Assembly (NCBI GenBank): GCA_003244105.1
Contig: QHBK01000008.1
Coordinates: 62,001-126,000, forward strand
DNA from: Candidatus Eremiobacter antarcticus
Lineage (GTDB): Bacteria; Vulcanimicrobiota; Vulcanimicrobiia; Eremiobacterales; Eremiobacteraceae
DNA length: 64,000 nucleotides
Reading direction: 5' to 3'
Below, one piece after another: positions 49,126 through 58,340 of this stretch. Position numbers and translations under genes: made by a program. The stretch's first letter is position 1. The number at the start of each line of letters is the position of its first letter. The notes below the pieces were generated by a model. The model was not told where the DNA came from. It did not search any database and worked only from the letters and a program-made list of their open reading frames with translations.

Positions 49126-49545
49126 GTGGAGATGAGACGCGACGAGGACTTGCGGGATCTTCCCATTCCGGAGCTGCTCAAGCGTCTGTCTCAGGACACG
49201 ACGCTGCTGCTCCGTCAGGAAATAGAACTCGCAAAAGCCGAGGTGACCGAAAAGGGCAAACAGGCCGGCGCGGGAGCCGGCATGTTCGGAGCGGCGGGCA
49301 TCAGCGCCTTAGCCGCAGTCGGAGCGCTCACCGCGTTTCTGATTCTCATTCTTAGCACGGTGATGGCACCGTGGCTTGCAGCTCTCATCGTGACGGTCGT
49401 GTACGGCACCTTCGCGGCAGTCTTGGCACAGAGCGGCAAGAAAAAATTGCGCGAAGCTGCGCCGTTAGCGCCGACGCAAACCATTCAAACGCTCAAGGAG
49501 GACGTTCAATGGGCAAAGACCCGGGCCGGATCCGGCAACAAATAG
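49126..49545 (+). CDS. Holin-X-like (YqjE) phage-holin-family membrane protein
   Basis: A 139-residue protein. An N-terminal amphipathic helix, IPELLKRLSQDTTLLLRQEI, then ELAKAEVTEKGKQAG, then two adjacent transmembrane segments (ISALAAVGALTAFLILIL and MAPWLAALIVTVVYGTFAAVL). This is the Actinobacteriophage holin X/YqjE pattern, common in chromosomal stress clusters and not itself evidence of a prophage. GTG at 49126 or ATG at 49132. It overlaps the DUF3618 gene by 37 nt. Confidence 0.86.
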   Translation: MEMRRDEDLRDLPIPELLKRLSQDTTLLLRQEIELAKAEVTEKGKQAGAGAGMFGAAGISALAAVGALTAFLILILSTVMAPWLAALIVTVVYGTFAAVLAQSGKKKLREAAPLAPTQTIQTLKEDVQWAKTRAGSGNK

Positions 49546-50171
49546 AAGACACGCGGGAACGCATGGGCGACACCGTCGACGCGCTGGGTTATCGCGCAGA
49601 CGTCAAGTCACGCGTGAAAGATAAGATATCCGACACGGTCGGCAACATCAAGGGTACCATCTCCGACAAAGTTGGCGGAGTGAAGTCCGCTGTGGGCGGT
49701 CTTGGGGGACGTGTGAGCGATCGCATGCCGTCGGGAGATGACGTACGGCGGTCTGCCGGCCAAGTGGTCAGCGTCGCGCGGGAAAATCCCATTGGACTTG
49801 CGCTCGGCGCACTGGCGCTGGGCTTCGTCGCGGGGCTGCTGGTGCCGGCCACCCGCGTTGAGGACGAAAAGATCGGGCCGGTGGCCGACAACGTACGGCG
49901 TGCGGCTTCTGAGACGGGCCGCGAGGCGATGGAGCACGGAAAACAATTGCTCCAAGACGTGGCCAAGAGCGCAAGCGAATCAGGTCAGCGTCACGGTCAG
50001 GAACTCGCGTCGAGCGTGCGCGACCGCGCGCAAAGCGTTGCCGGTCAGGGCGGATCAGGCGACGATGACCTGAACGACGGTTCTCTTTCACAGCCGAGTT
50101 CGGGCCGGACGTCAGCGTCCGGGGGCACGGGTCAAACCGGCACGTCCACCACGTCCTCGTCGGGAGTGTAG
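49509..50171 (+). CDS. DUF3618-type membrane-anchored protein
   Basis: A 220-residue protein. IRQQIEDTRERMGDTVDALGYRADV at the start (key residues Ile-Glu-x-Thr-Arg-x-x-Met) is the DUF3618 motif. A coiled, charged region with KISDTVGNIKGTISDKVGG repeats follows, one transmembrane helix (GLALGALALGFVAGLL, near residue 100), a second coiled region and a Ser/Gly/Thr-rich disordered tail. ATG at 49509 has AAGGAGG 8 nt upstream. Its end repeats resemble the first gene of the operon, suggesting a related structural function. Confidence 0.85.
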   Translation: MGKDPGRIRQQIEDTRERMGDTVDALGYRADVKSRVKDKISDTVGNIKGTISDKVGGVKSAVGGLGGRVSDRMPSGDDVRRSAGQVVSVARENPIGLALGALALGFVAGLLVPATRVEDEKIGPVADNVRRAASETGREAMEHGKQLLQDVAKSASESGQRHGQELASSVRDRAQSVAGQGGSGDDDLNDGSLSQPSSGRTSASGGTGQTGTSTTSSSGV

Positions 50172-50182
50172 CGCCGGCATCG

Positions 50183-51052
50183 ATGACCGCCGGCAATCTT
50201 CTTCAGCTGCTCAAAGACACGGTCCGCGATTGGCTGAAAGTGAAAGCGCCGCGCTTAGCCGCGGCGCTTGCCTATTACACAGCCTTTTCGCTTGCGCCGC
50301 TGCTCATCATTTTGATAGGCATTGCGGGGCTTGTGTTCGGCCGTGAGGCGGCTCAAGGGCAGATATTAGGGCCGTTGCAAGGCGTGTTGGGTCCGCAAGG
50401 CGGCCACACGTTGCAATCGTTGATAGCAGCTTCCAGCAAGCCTTCGTCCGGCATCCTGGCGACCATCATCGGGCTTGTCACGCTGGTGTTGGGTGCTTCC
50501 GGTGTTTTCGGGCAGCTGCAAGAAGCGCTCAACACTATCTGGGAAGTCCCAGCCAAAGCCGCCGGTGGCATCTGGCACGCCATCCGGGAGCGCTTCCTCT
50601 CCTTCGGTATGGTCTTGGGTGTCGCGTTTTTACTGCTCGTATCTCTGGTTATCAGCACCGGTCTGGCGGCGCTCGGAAAGTTCGTAGGCCACGCTTTTCC
50701 AAGCCTCGTGATCCTGACGACCATCCTGAGCTTCTTGATCAGCTGGGCGGTGATCAGCACGCTCTTCGCCGTTATCTTCAAGTACTTGCCGGATGCAGAG
50801 ATCGCATGGAAAGACGTGTGGATCGGTGCCTTTGTCACGGGTCTGCTCTTCATGGTGGGCCAAATGCTCATCAGCCTCTACATTGGTCACAGCGCGATGG
50901 CCTCGACCTATGGGGCCGCTGCATCGCTCTTGATCATCTTGGTGTGGGTGTATTACTCCGCCCAGATCTTGTTGTTCGGCGCAGAGTTCACGCGCGTTTA
51001 TGCCAAGCAGTATGGCTCGCACGCCCAAGCAGGCCGCACCCAAGCCGCCTGA
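50183..51052 (+). CDS. YihY/BrkB family inner-membrane protein
   Basis: A 289-residue protein with six predicted helices. APRLAAALAYYTAFSLAPLLIILIG at the start, QEALNTIWEVP in the middle and YGAAASLLIILVWVYYSAQILLFGAEFTRVYA near the end (cited by their conserved Ala-Tyr-Tyr, Asn-x-x-Trp and Gly-Ala-Glu residues) identify YihY, once misnamed ribonuclease BN. Possibly a lipid or protein translocation factor. It overlaps the acetyltransferase gene by 41 nt. Confidence 0.9.
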   Translation: MTAGNLLQLLKDTVRDWLKVKAPRLAAALAYYTAFSLAPLLIILIGIAGLVFGREAAQGQILGPLQGVLGPQGGHTLQSLIAASSKPSSGILATIIGLVTLVLGASGVFGQLQEALNTIWEVPAKAAGGIWHAIRERFLSFGMVLGVAFLLLVSLVISTGLAALGKFVGHAFPSLVILTTILSFLISWAVISTLFAVIFKYLPDAEIAWKDVWIGAFVTGLLFMVGQMLISLYIGHSAMASTYGAAASLLIILVWVYYSAQILLFGAEFTRVYAKQYGSHAQAGRTQAA

Positions 51053-51551
51053 GGCGGCGGCCGTCCGAAGCGCGGGCGCGGACGACCTTGAGGCGATCCG
51101 CGCTATCTATAATGAAGGCATCGAGGACGGCATCGCCACTTTGGACTACGATGTGAAGACTCACGCGCAGATGCGCGACTGGTTCGAACAGCGCTCGACG
51201 CGCTATCCGGTCATCGTGGCGTGCCGCGACGGCCAAGTCGTGGGCTGGGCTTCCTTGAACCCTTATTCGCACCGTTGCGCTTACAATGGCGTGGCCGATT
51301 TGTCGATCTACGTCCGGCGCGACGCGCGCGGCCAAGGGGTCGGCACGGAGTTGATGGCAGAGATCGAGGAGTTGGCCAGGGCGAAGGACTTTCACAAAAT
51401 CGTCTTGCACGCCCTGACGGACAACCCAGCCGGCCGCCGCCTTTATGAAAAAAGAGACTTCCGCGACGTCGGCGTTTTCAAGGAACAAGGCCGTCTGGAT
51501 GGCCGTTTTGTGGACGTCATCGCGATGGAGAAGATCCTCGCGGCCGGCTGA
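51012..51551 (+). CDS. GNAT acetyltransferase, phosphinothricin acetyltransferase-like
   Basis: A 179-residue GNAT. IRAIYNEGIEDGIATLDYD and HAQMRDWFEQRSTRYPVIVA at the start, VADLSIYVRRDARGQGVGTELM with the acetyl-CoA loop RGQGVG, and LTDNPAGRRLYEKRDF with the conserved Asn. The pattern is of the Pat/YncA family that acetylates phosphinothricin, methionine sulfoximine or similar amines. ATG at 51012 begins inside the BrkB gene; ATG at 51000 adds four residues. Confidence 0.86.
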   Translation: MARTPKQAAPKPPEAAAVRSAGADDLEAIRAIYNEGIEDGIATLDYDVKTHAQMRDWFEQRSTRYPVIVACRDGQVVGWASLNPYSHRCAYNGVADLSIYVRRDARGQGVGTELMAEIEELARAKDFHKIVLHALTDNPAGRRLYEKRDFRDVGVFKEQGRLDGRFVDVIAMEKILAAG

Positions 51552-51678
51552 AGGAGCGGTTCCCTGACGCGCACTAACTAAAGATATAGGTGACGTTGCT
51601 CCTCGCAATCGTCGCTCTCTCATTCACAGGGTTGTCGTGACGCACAGCGTTCTCGGTGCTGGCGTAGGAGATATCCGG

Positions 51679-54279
51679 ATGCGCAAGGTCCTCGTTTTTT
51701 GTCTGGCCCTCGTCTGGCTCGGCCTGCAAGCCGCGGCACGGGCCGGGGCCGATCAGGATGGTCCCCAGGCTTACAGCAAGTTCATCGAAGGCGCCCAGGC
51801 CCAACATGGCTTGTTCACGTTGTGGCGCAAGAGCGGAAAAGTCTACATCGAGATCTCAAAAGCGCAGCTCGATCGCGATTTCGTCCAAAGCGCCGTACCG
51901 GTCAACGGCTTGGGCGGCTTTGGCATCTACTCGGGCGCTTTCGATTATGCGCCCGCGCGACTGATTCGGTTCACCCGTGCGGACGATAAGATCGCCATCA
52001 TCTGGCCGAACGCGAGCTTTCTCGCCAAACCGGATAGTCCCGCCGAACGCGCCGTCAAGCAGAGCTTTGCGGATTCGGTCGTCGGCCTTGCGAAAATCGC
52101 AGCGGAAGATCAAACGACCGGCCATATCGTCTTCGAGGCCACGCCGTTCTTGAGCGATGTCATCGATATGGCGGACGCGTTGAAGCAGAATTTGGGCACC
52201 AAGCCTGACCAAGCGTATCACCTGAACTCTGAAGAGTCGTATTTCGGCCCCAGCAAGGCATTTCCCAAGAACGTTCTGATCGAGGCGCGCCAGACGTGGG
52301 AGACGAGCGAACCCGCGGTCGTCGACAATGTGCCGGATGCGCGCACCATTCAGTTCCGCATCGATTACAACATCATCGCGCCGCCGGACGACCGCAGCTA
52401 CATGCCGCGGCTCGCAGACGACCGCGTCGGCTTTTTCGACAACCCGTACTTGGATTTCGGCGACGACCGCAAGCGCAACCGTCAAGTGCACTACGCCGTC
52501 CGCTGGAACATGCAGCCGTCCGATCCGAGCAAACCGCTGTCGCCGGCTACTCATCCCATGGTGTTTTATCTCGGCAACACCATTCCGATGGAGTACCGCG
52601 CGCCGCTGCGCGACGGATTGCTCGCTTGGAATGCTGCGTTCGAGCGCATCGGGATCAGCGACGCCGTACAGGTGATGGATCAGCCGGACGATCCGAACTG
52701 GGATCCCGACGATATCCGCTACAATGTCGTACGCTGGCTGACGGAGTCAAACGGCGGGGGATTCGCCGAGGCGCAGATCGTTATTGATCCCCGCACGGGC
52801 GAGGAGTTCCACACGGGCGTATTGTTCGATGCCGATCTCATGTTGGGCGGCAATTCGTTGTGGCGCTATCTCGTTGACCCCACCCGCAACGCGACCGGCT
52901 CGGGCTTCGGCCAACGCGAGGCGGCGTATGCCGCCGGGATGCACGACCAGGCGGTGTTCGGCGGCGTCGCGCTTGACCTCATGGGCCGCAGCAGCAGCTA
53001 CGACATGCCGGAAAAATTCCGCTATGCTTTCTTAAAGAGCCTCATGCTGCATGAAGCAGGCCACGACATGGGGCTGCAGCACAACTTCATCGGTTCGCAG
53101 GCCTACACGGCTAAGGATTTGCAAAGCACGGCCTTCACTTCGCGCTATGGCGTGGCAACGAGCGTCATGGAATACGCGCCGCTGAATTTGTGGCCCAAGA
53201 AGACGCCGCAAGGCGCCTACTGGCAAAGCGTGCTGGGACCATACGACTACTACGCCATCCATTGGGGTTACGCGCGCATACCAGGCGCCCGAACGCCGCA
53301 AGACGAAGTCCCGGTGCTCAACCGCTGGGCCGCCGCTTGGTCAAACCCCCGCTTTCGTTTCGCCTCGGACGAGGACGTCGCATGGTTCAACGGCCACGCG
53401 ATCGACCCGCGCGTCAATCAATGGGATCTCAGCAACGACACGCTGGGCTGGTGCGAGACGCAGATGAAGATCCATCATACCCTTTTCAACACGCTCGACC
53501 GCCGCTTTCCGCGCTACGGCGAGGACTTCGAGGCCGAACGCCAAGCCTTCGGCAGCGTGGCTCGGCAGTATGCCCGCTGCGCGCTCATGACCGAGCACTT
53601 CATCGGCGCTGAGTATCTGTCGCGGGCTCATATGGGCGACCCGCGCTCCGGTGCACCGCTGACGCCGGTGCCGCGGTCTCAGGAGCTGCGCGCCTGGCGG
53701 ATCATGAACGACTCCCTCTTCTCCGACGATGCTTGGCGCTTTTCGCCCGCGATGCTCAACCGCTTGACCTACACGGAGTGGGGCTCGTGGAGCGGGGCGC
53801 AGTGGGCGTACAACCCGCCCGACCGCCATGACTTGCCGGTGGTAGACATCGTGGGCGCCTGGCAGACGGCGGCGTTGAACACCATGTTCCAGCCGCTTGT
53901 CTTGCAGCGGCTGCGCGACACGGCGGTCACCGCCAAGCCCGGGCAGACCATGAGCCTGACCGATCTGTTCGACTGGGCGCAGCAAAGCGTCTACGGCGAC
54001 CTCCGCTCGGCGAAGCTGCGCAGCATCCCGCTGATACATCGAAACCTGCAGCAAAGCTACGCGCGATTGCTGATGCGCCTGGTCAACGCGCCGGCGGAAA
54101 ACACGCCGTACGACGCGCAATCGCTTGCGCGAGCCAAGCTGGCCGCCCTGAAGAACGACATCCAAGCCGCTCAGAAGCGGCCTTTGGATGAGATAACGCG
54201 CGCTCATTTGAGCGATCTTTCTCACCGGATTTCGCAAGGGCTCGATGCGCGGCCGATGCTTACGCAGCCGCGGGTATAG
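51679..54279 (+). CDS. Secreted zinc metalloprotease, DUF5117/metzincin-like
   Basis: An 866-residue protein with a signal peptide (about 1-19). HEAGHDMGLQHNF at residues 458-470 is a metzincin zinc site (HExxHxxGxxH) and VMEYAP some 35 residues later is a likely Met-turn. The long N-terminal half (GLFTLWRKSGKVYIEI, FLSDVIDMADAL) is the DUF5117/DUF5118 region and the C-terminal part carries DUF4953-type sequence. Such proteins sit beside TonB-dependent receptors in many diderms and probably degrade extracellular protein. ATG at 51679 has GGAG 9 nt upstream; GTG at 51637 would hide the signal peptide. Confidence 0.88.
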   Translation: MRKVLVFCLALVWLGLQAAARAGADQDGPQAYSKFIEGAQAQHGLFTLWRKSGKVYIEISKAQLDRDFVQSAVPVNGLGGFGIYSGAFDYAPARLIRFTRADDKIAIIWPNASFLAKPDSPAERAVKQSFADSVVGLAKIAAEDQTTGHIVFEATPFLSDVIDMADALKQNLGTKPDQAYHLNSEESYFGPSKAFPKNVLIEARQTWETSEPAVVDNVPDARTIQFRIDYNIIAPPDDRSYMPRLADDRVGFFDNPYLDFGDDRKRNRQVHYAVRWNMQPSDPSKPLSPATHPMVFYLGNTIPMEYRAPLRDGLLAWNAAFERIGISDAVQVMDQPDDPNWDPDDIRYNVVRWLTESNGGGFAEAQIVIDPRTGEEFHTGVLFDADLMLGGNSLWRYLVDPTRNATGSGFGQREAAYAAGMHDQAVFGGVALDLMGRSSSYDMPEKFRYAFLKSLMLHEAGHDMGLQHNFIGSQAYTAKDLQSTAFTSRYGVATSVMEYAPLNLWPKKTPQGAYWQSVLGPYDYYAIHWGYARIPGARTPQDEVPVLNRWAAAWSNPRFRFASDEDVAWFNGHAIDPRVNQWDLSNDTLGWCETQMKIHHTLFNTLDRRFPRYGEDFEAERQAFGSVARQYARCALMTEHFIGAEYLSRAHMGDPRSGAPLTPVPRSQELRAWRIMNDSLFSDDAWRFSPAMLNRLTYTEWGSWSGAQWAYNPPDRHDLPVVDIVGAWQTAALNTMFQPLVLQRLRDTAVTAKPGQTMSLTDLFDWAQQSVYGDLRSAKLRSIPLIHRNLQQSYARLLMRLVNAPAENTPYDAQSLARAKLAALKNDIQAAQKRPLDEITRAHLSDLSHRISQGLDARPMLTQPRV

Positions 54280-54377
54280 CTAGCGAGGAACCGCAAGCTC
54301 GGTTTGGTCATCGAGGCCGGCGTCATGCGCCAGCCTCTCATTTTGATGTGCCCTCGCCGCGCGCTCTTCACAAAGGA

Positions 54378-54405
54378 TTAACGAAACCTTAACTTTGAAT
54401 TAAAG
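54378..54405 (+). promoter_or_regulatory. Three direct repeats with 11-bp period, Pho-box-like
   Basis: TTAACG-AAACC-TTAACT-TTGAA-TTAAAG: three hexamers, each 11 bp from the next, in an AT-rich patch 97-124 bp before the first receptor gene. Tandem hexamers every helical turn are how PhoP/PhoB-type OmpR-family regulators bind (B. subtilis box TTAACA repeated every 11 bp). Role in phosphate response is inference. Confidence 0.45.
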
Positions 54406-54447
54406 CACCGCCGGCTCACTTGAGGTGTTGCCGGTGCCGCGGTAATT

Positions 54448-54461
54448 CTCGCTCGAGCGAG
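54448..54461. promoter_or_regulatory. 14-bp perfect palindrome before the first receptor gene
   Basis: CTCGCTCGAGCGAG reads the same on both strands and lies 41 bp before the start codon. It could be a dimeric operator or a hairpin in the leader RNA. No T-run follows, so it is not a typical terminator of the protease gene. Confidence 0.35.
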
Positions 54462-54501
54462 CAACCCTAAAACCGCGAGCTTCATCCCAGAAAGGATCTC
54501 G

Positions 54502-57500
54502 ATGTCGGTAAAAGGCTTATGCCGTGCTGGCATTTTGGCGGTCCTGATGCTGGTCTGTCAGGCAACATGGACACTGGCAGGCACGACCGGTACGATCAAC
54601 GGTACCGTGACGACGACGGACGGAACGCCCTTGCAAGGCGCGCGCGTCACAGCATCTTCCGCCTCGCAAACCGCCAGCGCGATATCCGATATTCACGGAC
54701 ATTACACGATGCTTTCCATCGGGCCGGACACCTATACGGTGACCGCCAGCAAGGAAGGCTACGAACCCGTGCAACAGCTCGGCATTACGGTCATCGCCGA
54801 CAACACGGCGACGGTGAATCTGGTGACGCGCAAGCTCGTGGCGACGCTCGGAAAAGTGACCGTGCTCGGCATCAGCACGCCCCTCGTCAGCAAGAGCACG
54901 ATCTCCAACGTGTACACCGTGAGCGACAAGAATCTCACGCACATCCAAGCGCTCGGCGGCGGCAACAACTTGGAGACCGCGTACTCCGCCATCGACTCCG
55001 TCCCCGGCATCTTCCACAACATCAACAACGCCGGTTGGGGACAGACGCTGTACATCCACGGCGGCAACTACACGGAAGTCGGCTACGAATACGACGGCAT
55101 TCCGGTCAACAGAGCGTTCGACCAATACAACGGGGACACGCTTTCAAGCCTCGGCAACCAGCAGGTCCAGGTGTACACGGGCGGCGCTCCGGCAAGCGCT
55201 TCCTCGTCCACCGTTTCCGGGTTCATTAACCAAGTGATCAAGACCGGCACATACCCAGGCTTCGGCTCGATGTCGCTGGCCTTCGGCGCGCCGAGCCTTT
55301 GGAACGGCCAAAAGCTTGAGGTAGGCGGGGCAACGCCGGACAAGCGTTTTACTTACTACGCGGGCGTCTCCAACTACGCTCAGGCCATCCGTTACTTCGA
55401 CCCGTTCAACGGCGGCACGGGCACTGGGCCGATCAACAACCCGTCCATCTACACCAACTTCACCTTTTACGGCGCAGGGACCATACCATATTGCAATAAC
55501 GACGGGTCTTACCCGATTCCAAACGTCAACACCGATGCGGGCTGCTATCCGCCCGGTGTGCCGCTCAACGTCGGCAGCACGTATGTGGGCAGCCCCGCGT
55601 CGCTGAACGACCATGAAGGCGTCCTCAACCTGCACTTCGCCGTTCCACACGCTGACGGCAACCATGACGACATCCAAGCATTGTACAGCAGTTCCTACCT
55701 GCTGCAGCGATACTACAGCAGCACGAACGACGTCGGCGGGCTGCAAACGCTCCTGCGACTGTCAGGCGGCCTCCCGCCGAATTTCAAGGACGGCTATGCG
55801 TTCCCGAACGGCACGCAGTTCTTCCAACCCGTCTCATTCGTGCCGGGCGGCGGCAACAACAACTCAAACCTGCCCTATATCCGCTATGCCTTCCCTAATA
55901 CGCCTGCGCACGAGCCGGACTCCCTCATCCCGCCCGACCTGCGCGACGGCGAGGCAGTCAACGATCAAATACTCAAACTCCAGTACACGCATGCCATTGG
56001 CTCCAACGCGTATCTGCGCGGCTTTGTCTATAGCCTCTATTCGGACTGGCTCCAGACCGCCCCACAGGGCGCGCTGTGGTTCTACGTCTATGGGTTAGGA
56101 CAATTCGGCCAAGGCATCGCTGCTCCGGATTACGAGCTCTCCAGTCACACGCGTGGCGGCGAGCTCCAGTTCGCTGATCAGATCAACGAGCGAAATCTTC
56201 TCGAGGCAACGGCGAACTTCACCACTTCGAAGACCTTGCGTTTCAACAACCGCGAGTGGTTGAACTCGAGCAGAACCAGAGCGACGGTCCTTGCAGACGC
56301 CAACGGGAACTGCTACGACTGGACCACCGGCGATCAGACCTTCTGCGACGACACGACCGCTCAGGGCAGCTTCGGCAATCCAGTGCCCAGCGGCGCGGCT
56401 CCGATCGGCGGAGCGGCTGCAGCAGCCGGGGCGGCATGGCATACGGCCTTCCTCGGTCCGACCGGGACCTACAACACCGTAAAGCCCACGTTCAGCTCGT
56501 TCTCCCTGTCCGACCAGCTCAAAGCTTCGGACCGGGTCTTGTTGAACTTCGGAGTGCGCTACGAGAAATACCACTACAAGCTGGCATCTGCGGAGAGCCC
56601 GGACAACAACTTCTGGTTTCACGCAGCCGCACAAGAATATTGCTACGATCCTGCCAACGGACAGCCGGTCAGGGAGGCGCTCGGCCCGTTTGATTCCCCG
56701 CCCGCCAATCCGTTCAGGGGCTTAGTATGTCCGAACAGCCAGATCACGGGTCAGCCGACCGTGCATCCTGACGGTTTGAACGGTCACCTACTGTTCACCA
56801 ACAAGATCAGCGGCGACATCAACCGAAACGAGCTGCTGCCTCGCTTCGGAGGCACCTATACCCTCAACCAAAACAGCGTGATCCGCTTCAACTACGGGCG
56901 CTATGCGCAGCCCGTCGCGACCGCGTTCACCGAGTATCTGTACGCGCCGGGGGCCGGCCATCAAGCGGCCGCGTTCAACTTCGTGAATTTCTGGGGCCTC
57001 GGCTTCACCAACCCGAAACACGACCTCGGCCCTGTGCTCTCCAACAACTACGACGTCTCCTTCGAGCAGAATCTGCCGAAGATCGACGTGTCGCTCAAGC
57101 TCACGCCGTTCTATCGCAGATCGAAGGGCGAGTACGGTCAGATTCTGCTCGGGCCCAATTTCGCGAGCGCGTTCCCGTACGCGAATCAAACCAGCAGCGG
57201 ACTTGAGTTCCAGATCAACAAGGGCGACCCGAACAAGAACGGGTGGGCCGGTCAGTTGGCATTCACGTACACGCACGCCACCGTGAAGCTGCTCAACACT
57301 CCCAACGGGAAAAACGGCATCGACGTACTCAACACGTACATCGACGGCTTCAATGCTCTGACGGGCGCTGGGAACGTGCAGGGGCTCAAAGGCGCTCCCT
57401 GCTACTTCCAGGATCAAAACCTCGGACCGCTACCCGACTTCACCAACTGCACGGTCTCCGGCAAGACGATCACCGTCAACCCGGTGGGCCTGGCGCAGAA

Positions 57501-58221
57501 CGACATCATCAACCCCTACTACTTCACGCCGCGGCAGCCCGATCTCGATCGCAACGGCTCCTACCTGCCGTACCAGACATTCCCGAACACACCGCCAAGC
57601 AGCGACACCTCAAATCTGTGGCCGTACTTGTTCTCCGGCTTCCTGAGCTACAAGCACGACAAGATCACGGTGACGCCGACGTTCTCGCTGCAGTCCGGCA
57701 ACAACTACGGGGCCCCGACATCGATCTACGGCTACGATCCTCGCACCTGCACGCAAAACGCGGCCAATGCCGGCATTGCGACGGGCAACCCGGGTCAGCC
57801 CAACTTCGTCAGCTGCGGTCCCTCACTCATCGACGGCGGCATTCTCGCCATTCCGAACCCGAGCACTGGTACGTTCGACACCCCTGGCCAGTACCGCCAG
57901 CCTTGGACGTTGAACATCAACGCCCAAATCGCGGCGGACATCAGCCCGCGGGTGACGGCACGGCTCGTCATGGCCAACATCCTCAACACGTGCTTCGGCG
58001 GCAGCAAGACGCCGTGGAGCAACGCGTTCCCATCGGGTCACACCGTGTGCGGCTACACGACGAACTTCAGTCCGGTTTCGAACTTCTACAACGGCACCGG
58101 ACCGAATGACACGGTCGCCAATGTGGGCCGGCCGGTTCCTCAATGGTCGTACGCGTACGCGCCGACGGTGAACCCGTTCAATCCATTCCAAGCGACGATG
58201 CAGCTGCAGTTCAAACTGTAG
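54502..58221 (+). CDS. TonB-dependent receptor with N-terminal carboxypeptidase-regulatory-like domain (first of tandem pair)
   Basis: A 1239-residue outer-membrane protein. Signal peptide 1-26; residues 27-110 are a CarboxypepD_reg-like beta-sandwich (GTINGTVTTTDGTPLQGARV, DIHGHYTMLSIGPDTYTV); a plug follows (YIHGGNYTEVGYEYDGIPVNR, VSGFINQVIKTGTYPG); the rest is a beta-barrel ending in a C-terminal aromatic/leucine residue pattern (MQLQFKL). No obvious TonB box was seen. The architecture is that of Oar-like transporters for peptides, proteins or glycans. ATG at 54502 has AAAGGA 6 nt upstream. A strong terminator follows and a paralogue lies downstream. Confidence 0.9.
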   Translation: MSVKGLCRAGILAVLMLVCQATWTLAGTTGTINGTVTTTDGTPLQGARVTASSASQTASAISDIHGHYTMLSIGPDTYTVTASKEGYEPVQQLGITVIADNTATVNLVTRKLVATLGKVTVLGISTPLVSKSTISNVYTVSDKNLTHIQALGGGNNLETAYSAIDSVPGIFHNINNAGWGQTLYIHGGNYTEVGYEYDGIPVNRAFDQYNGDTLSSLGNQQVQVYTGGAPASASSSTVSGFINQVIKTGTYPGFGSMSLAFGAPSLWNGQKLEVGGATPDKRFTYYAGVSNYAQAIRYFDPFNGGTGTGPINNPSIYTNFTFYGAGTIPYCNNDGSYPIPNVNTDAGCYPPGVPLNVGSTYVGSPASLNDHEGVLNLHFAVPHADGNHDDIQALYSSSYLLQRYYSSTNDVGGLQTLLRLSGGLPPNFKDGYAFPNGTQFFQPVSFVPGGGNNNSNLPYIRYAFPNTPAHEPDSLIPPDLRDGEAVNDQILKLQYTHAIGSNAYLRGFVYSLYSDWLQTAPQGALWFYVYGLGQFGQGIAAPDYELSSHTRGGELQFADQINERNLLEATANFTTSKTLRFNNREWLNSSRTRATVLADANGNCYDWTTGDQTFCDDTTAQGSFGNPVPSGAAPIGGAAAAAGAAWHTAFLGPTGTYNTVKPTFSSFSLSDQLKASDRVLLNFGVRYEKYHYKLASAESPDNNFWFHAAAQEYCYDPANGQPVREALGPFDSPPANPFRGLVCPNSQITGQPTVHPDGLNGHLLFTNKISGDINRNELLPRFGGTYTLNQNSVIRFNYGRYAQPVATAFTEYLYAPGAGHQAAAFNFVNFWGLGFTNPKHDLGPVLSNNYDVSFEQNLPKIDVSLKLTPFYRRSKGEYGQILLGPNFASAFPYANQTSSGLEFQINKGDPNKNGWAGQLAFTYTHATVKLLNTPNGKNGIDVLNTYIDGFNALTGAGNVQGLKGAPCYFQDQNLGPLPDFTNCTVSGKTITVNPVGLAQNDIINPYYFTPRQPDLDRNGSYLPYQTFPNTPPSSDTSNLWPYLFSGFLSYKHDKITVTPTFSLQSGNNYGAPTSIYGYDPRTCTQNAANAGIATGNPGQPNFVSCGPSLIDGGILAIPNPSTGTFDTPGQYRQPWTLNINAQIAADISPRVTARLVMANILNTCFGGSKTPWSNAFPSGHTVCGYTTNFSPVSNFYNGTGPNDTVANVGRPVPQWSYAYAPTVNPFNPFQATMQLQFKL

Positions 58222-58243
58222 TTTCATCCGCTAGCGACAACGG

Positions 58244-58275
58244 ATCGGGCCCTCACGCGAGGGCCCGATTTTTTT
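58244..58275 (+). terminator. Strong rho-independent terminator after the first receptor gene
   Basis: An 11-bp perfect stem ATCGGGCCCTC/GAGGGCCCGAT with a 4-nt ACGC loop followed directly by seven T. It ends the first receptor transcript, so the second receptor needs its own promoter. Confidence 0.95.
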
Positions 58276-58287
58276 ATGCCTCCCCCA

Positions 58288-58303
58288 TGGCACAACCGTG
58301 GCA
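58288..58303 (+). promoter_or_regulatory. Sigma-54-type promoter candidate of the second receptor gene
   Basis: TGGCACAACCGTGGCA agrees with the sigma-54 consensus TGGCAC-N5-TTGCA at every fixed position but one (TGGC for TTGC), and the GG and GC pairs are 10 bp apart. It lies 12 bp after the terminator; transcription would begin near 58314. No enhancer-binding regulator is in the window, so use by sigma-54 is inference; TGGCAC repeats could be operator half-sites instead. Confidence 0.45.
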
Positions 58304-58340
58304 CTTTTGATGTGCGGCGTCGCGTGCGAATGCCCACGTT

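Noticed and set aside
49126-49545. Prophage remnant because of a holin-family gene
   Set aside because: No other phage gene is present; the gene sits in a chromosomal operon with DUF3618 and BrkB, a known non-phage context.
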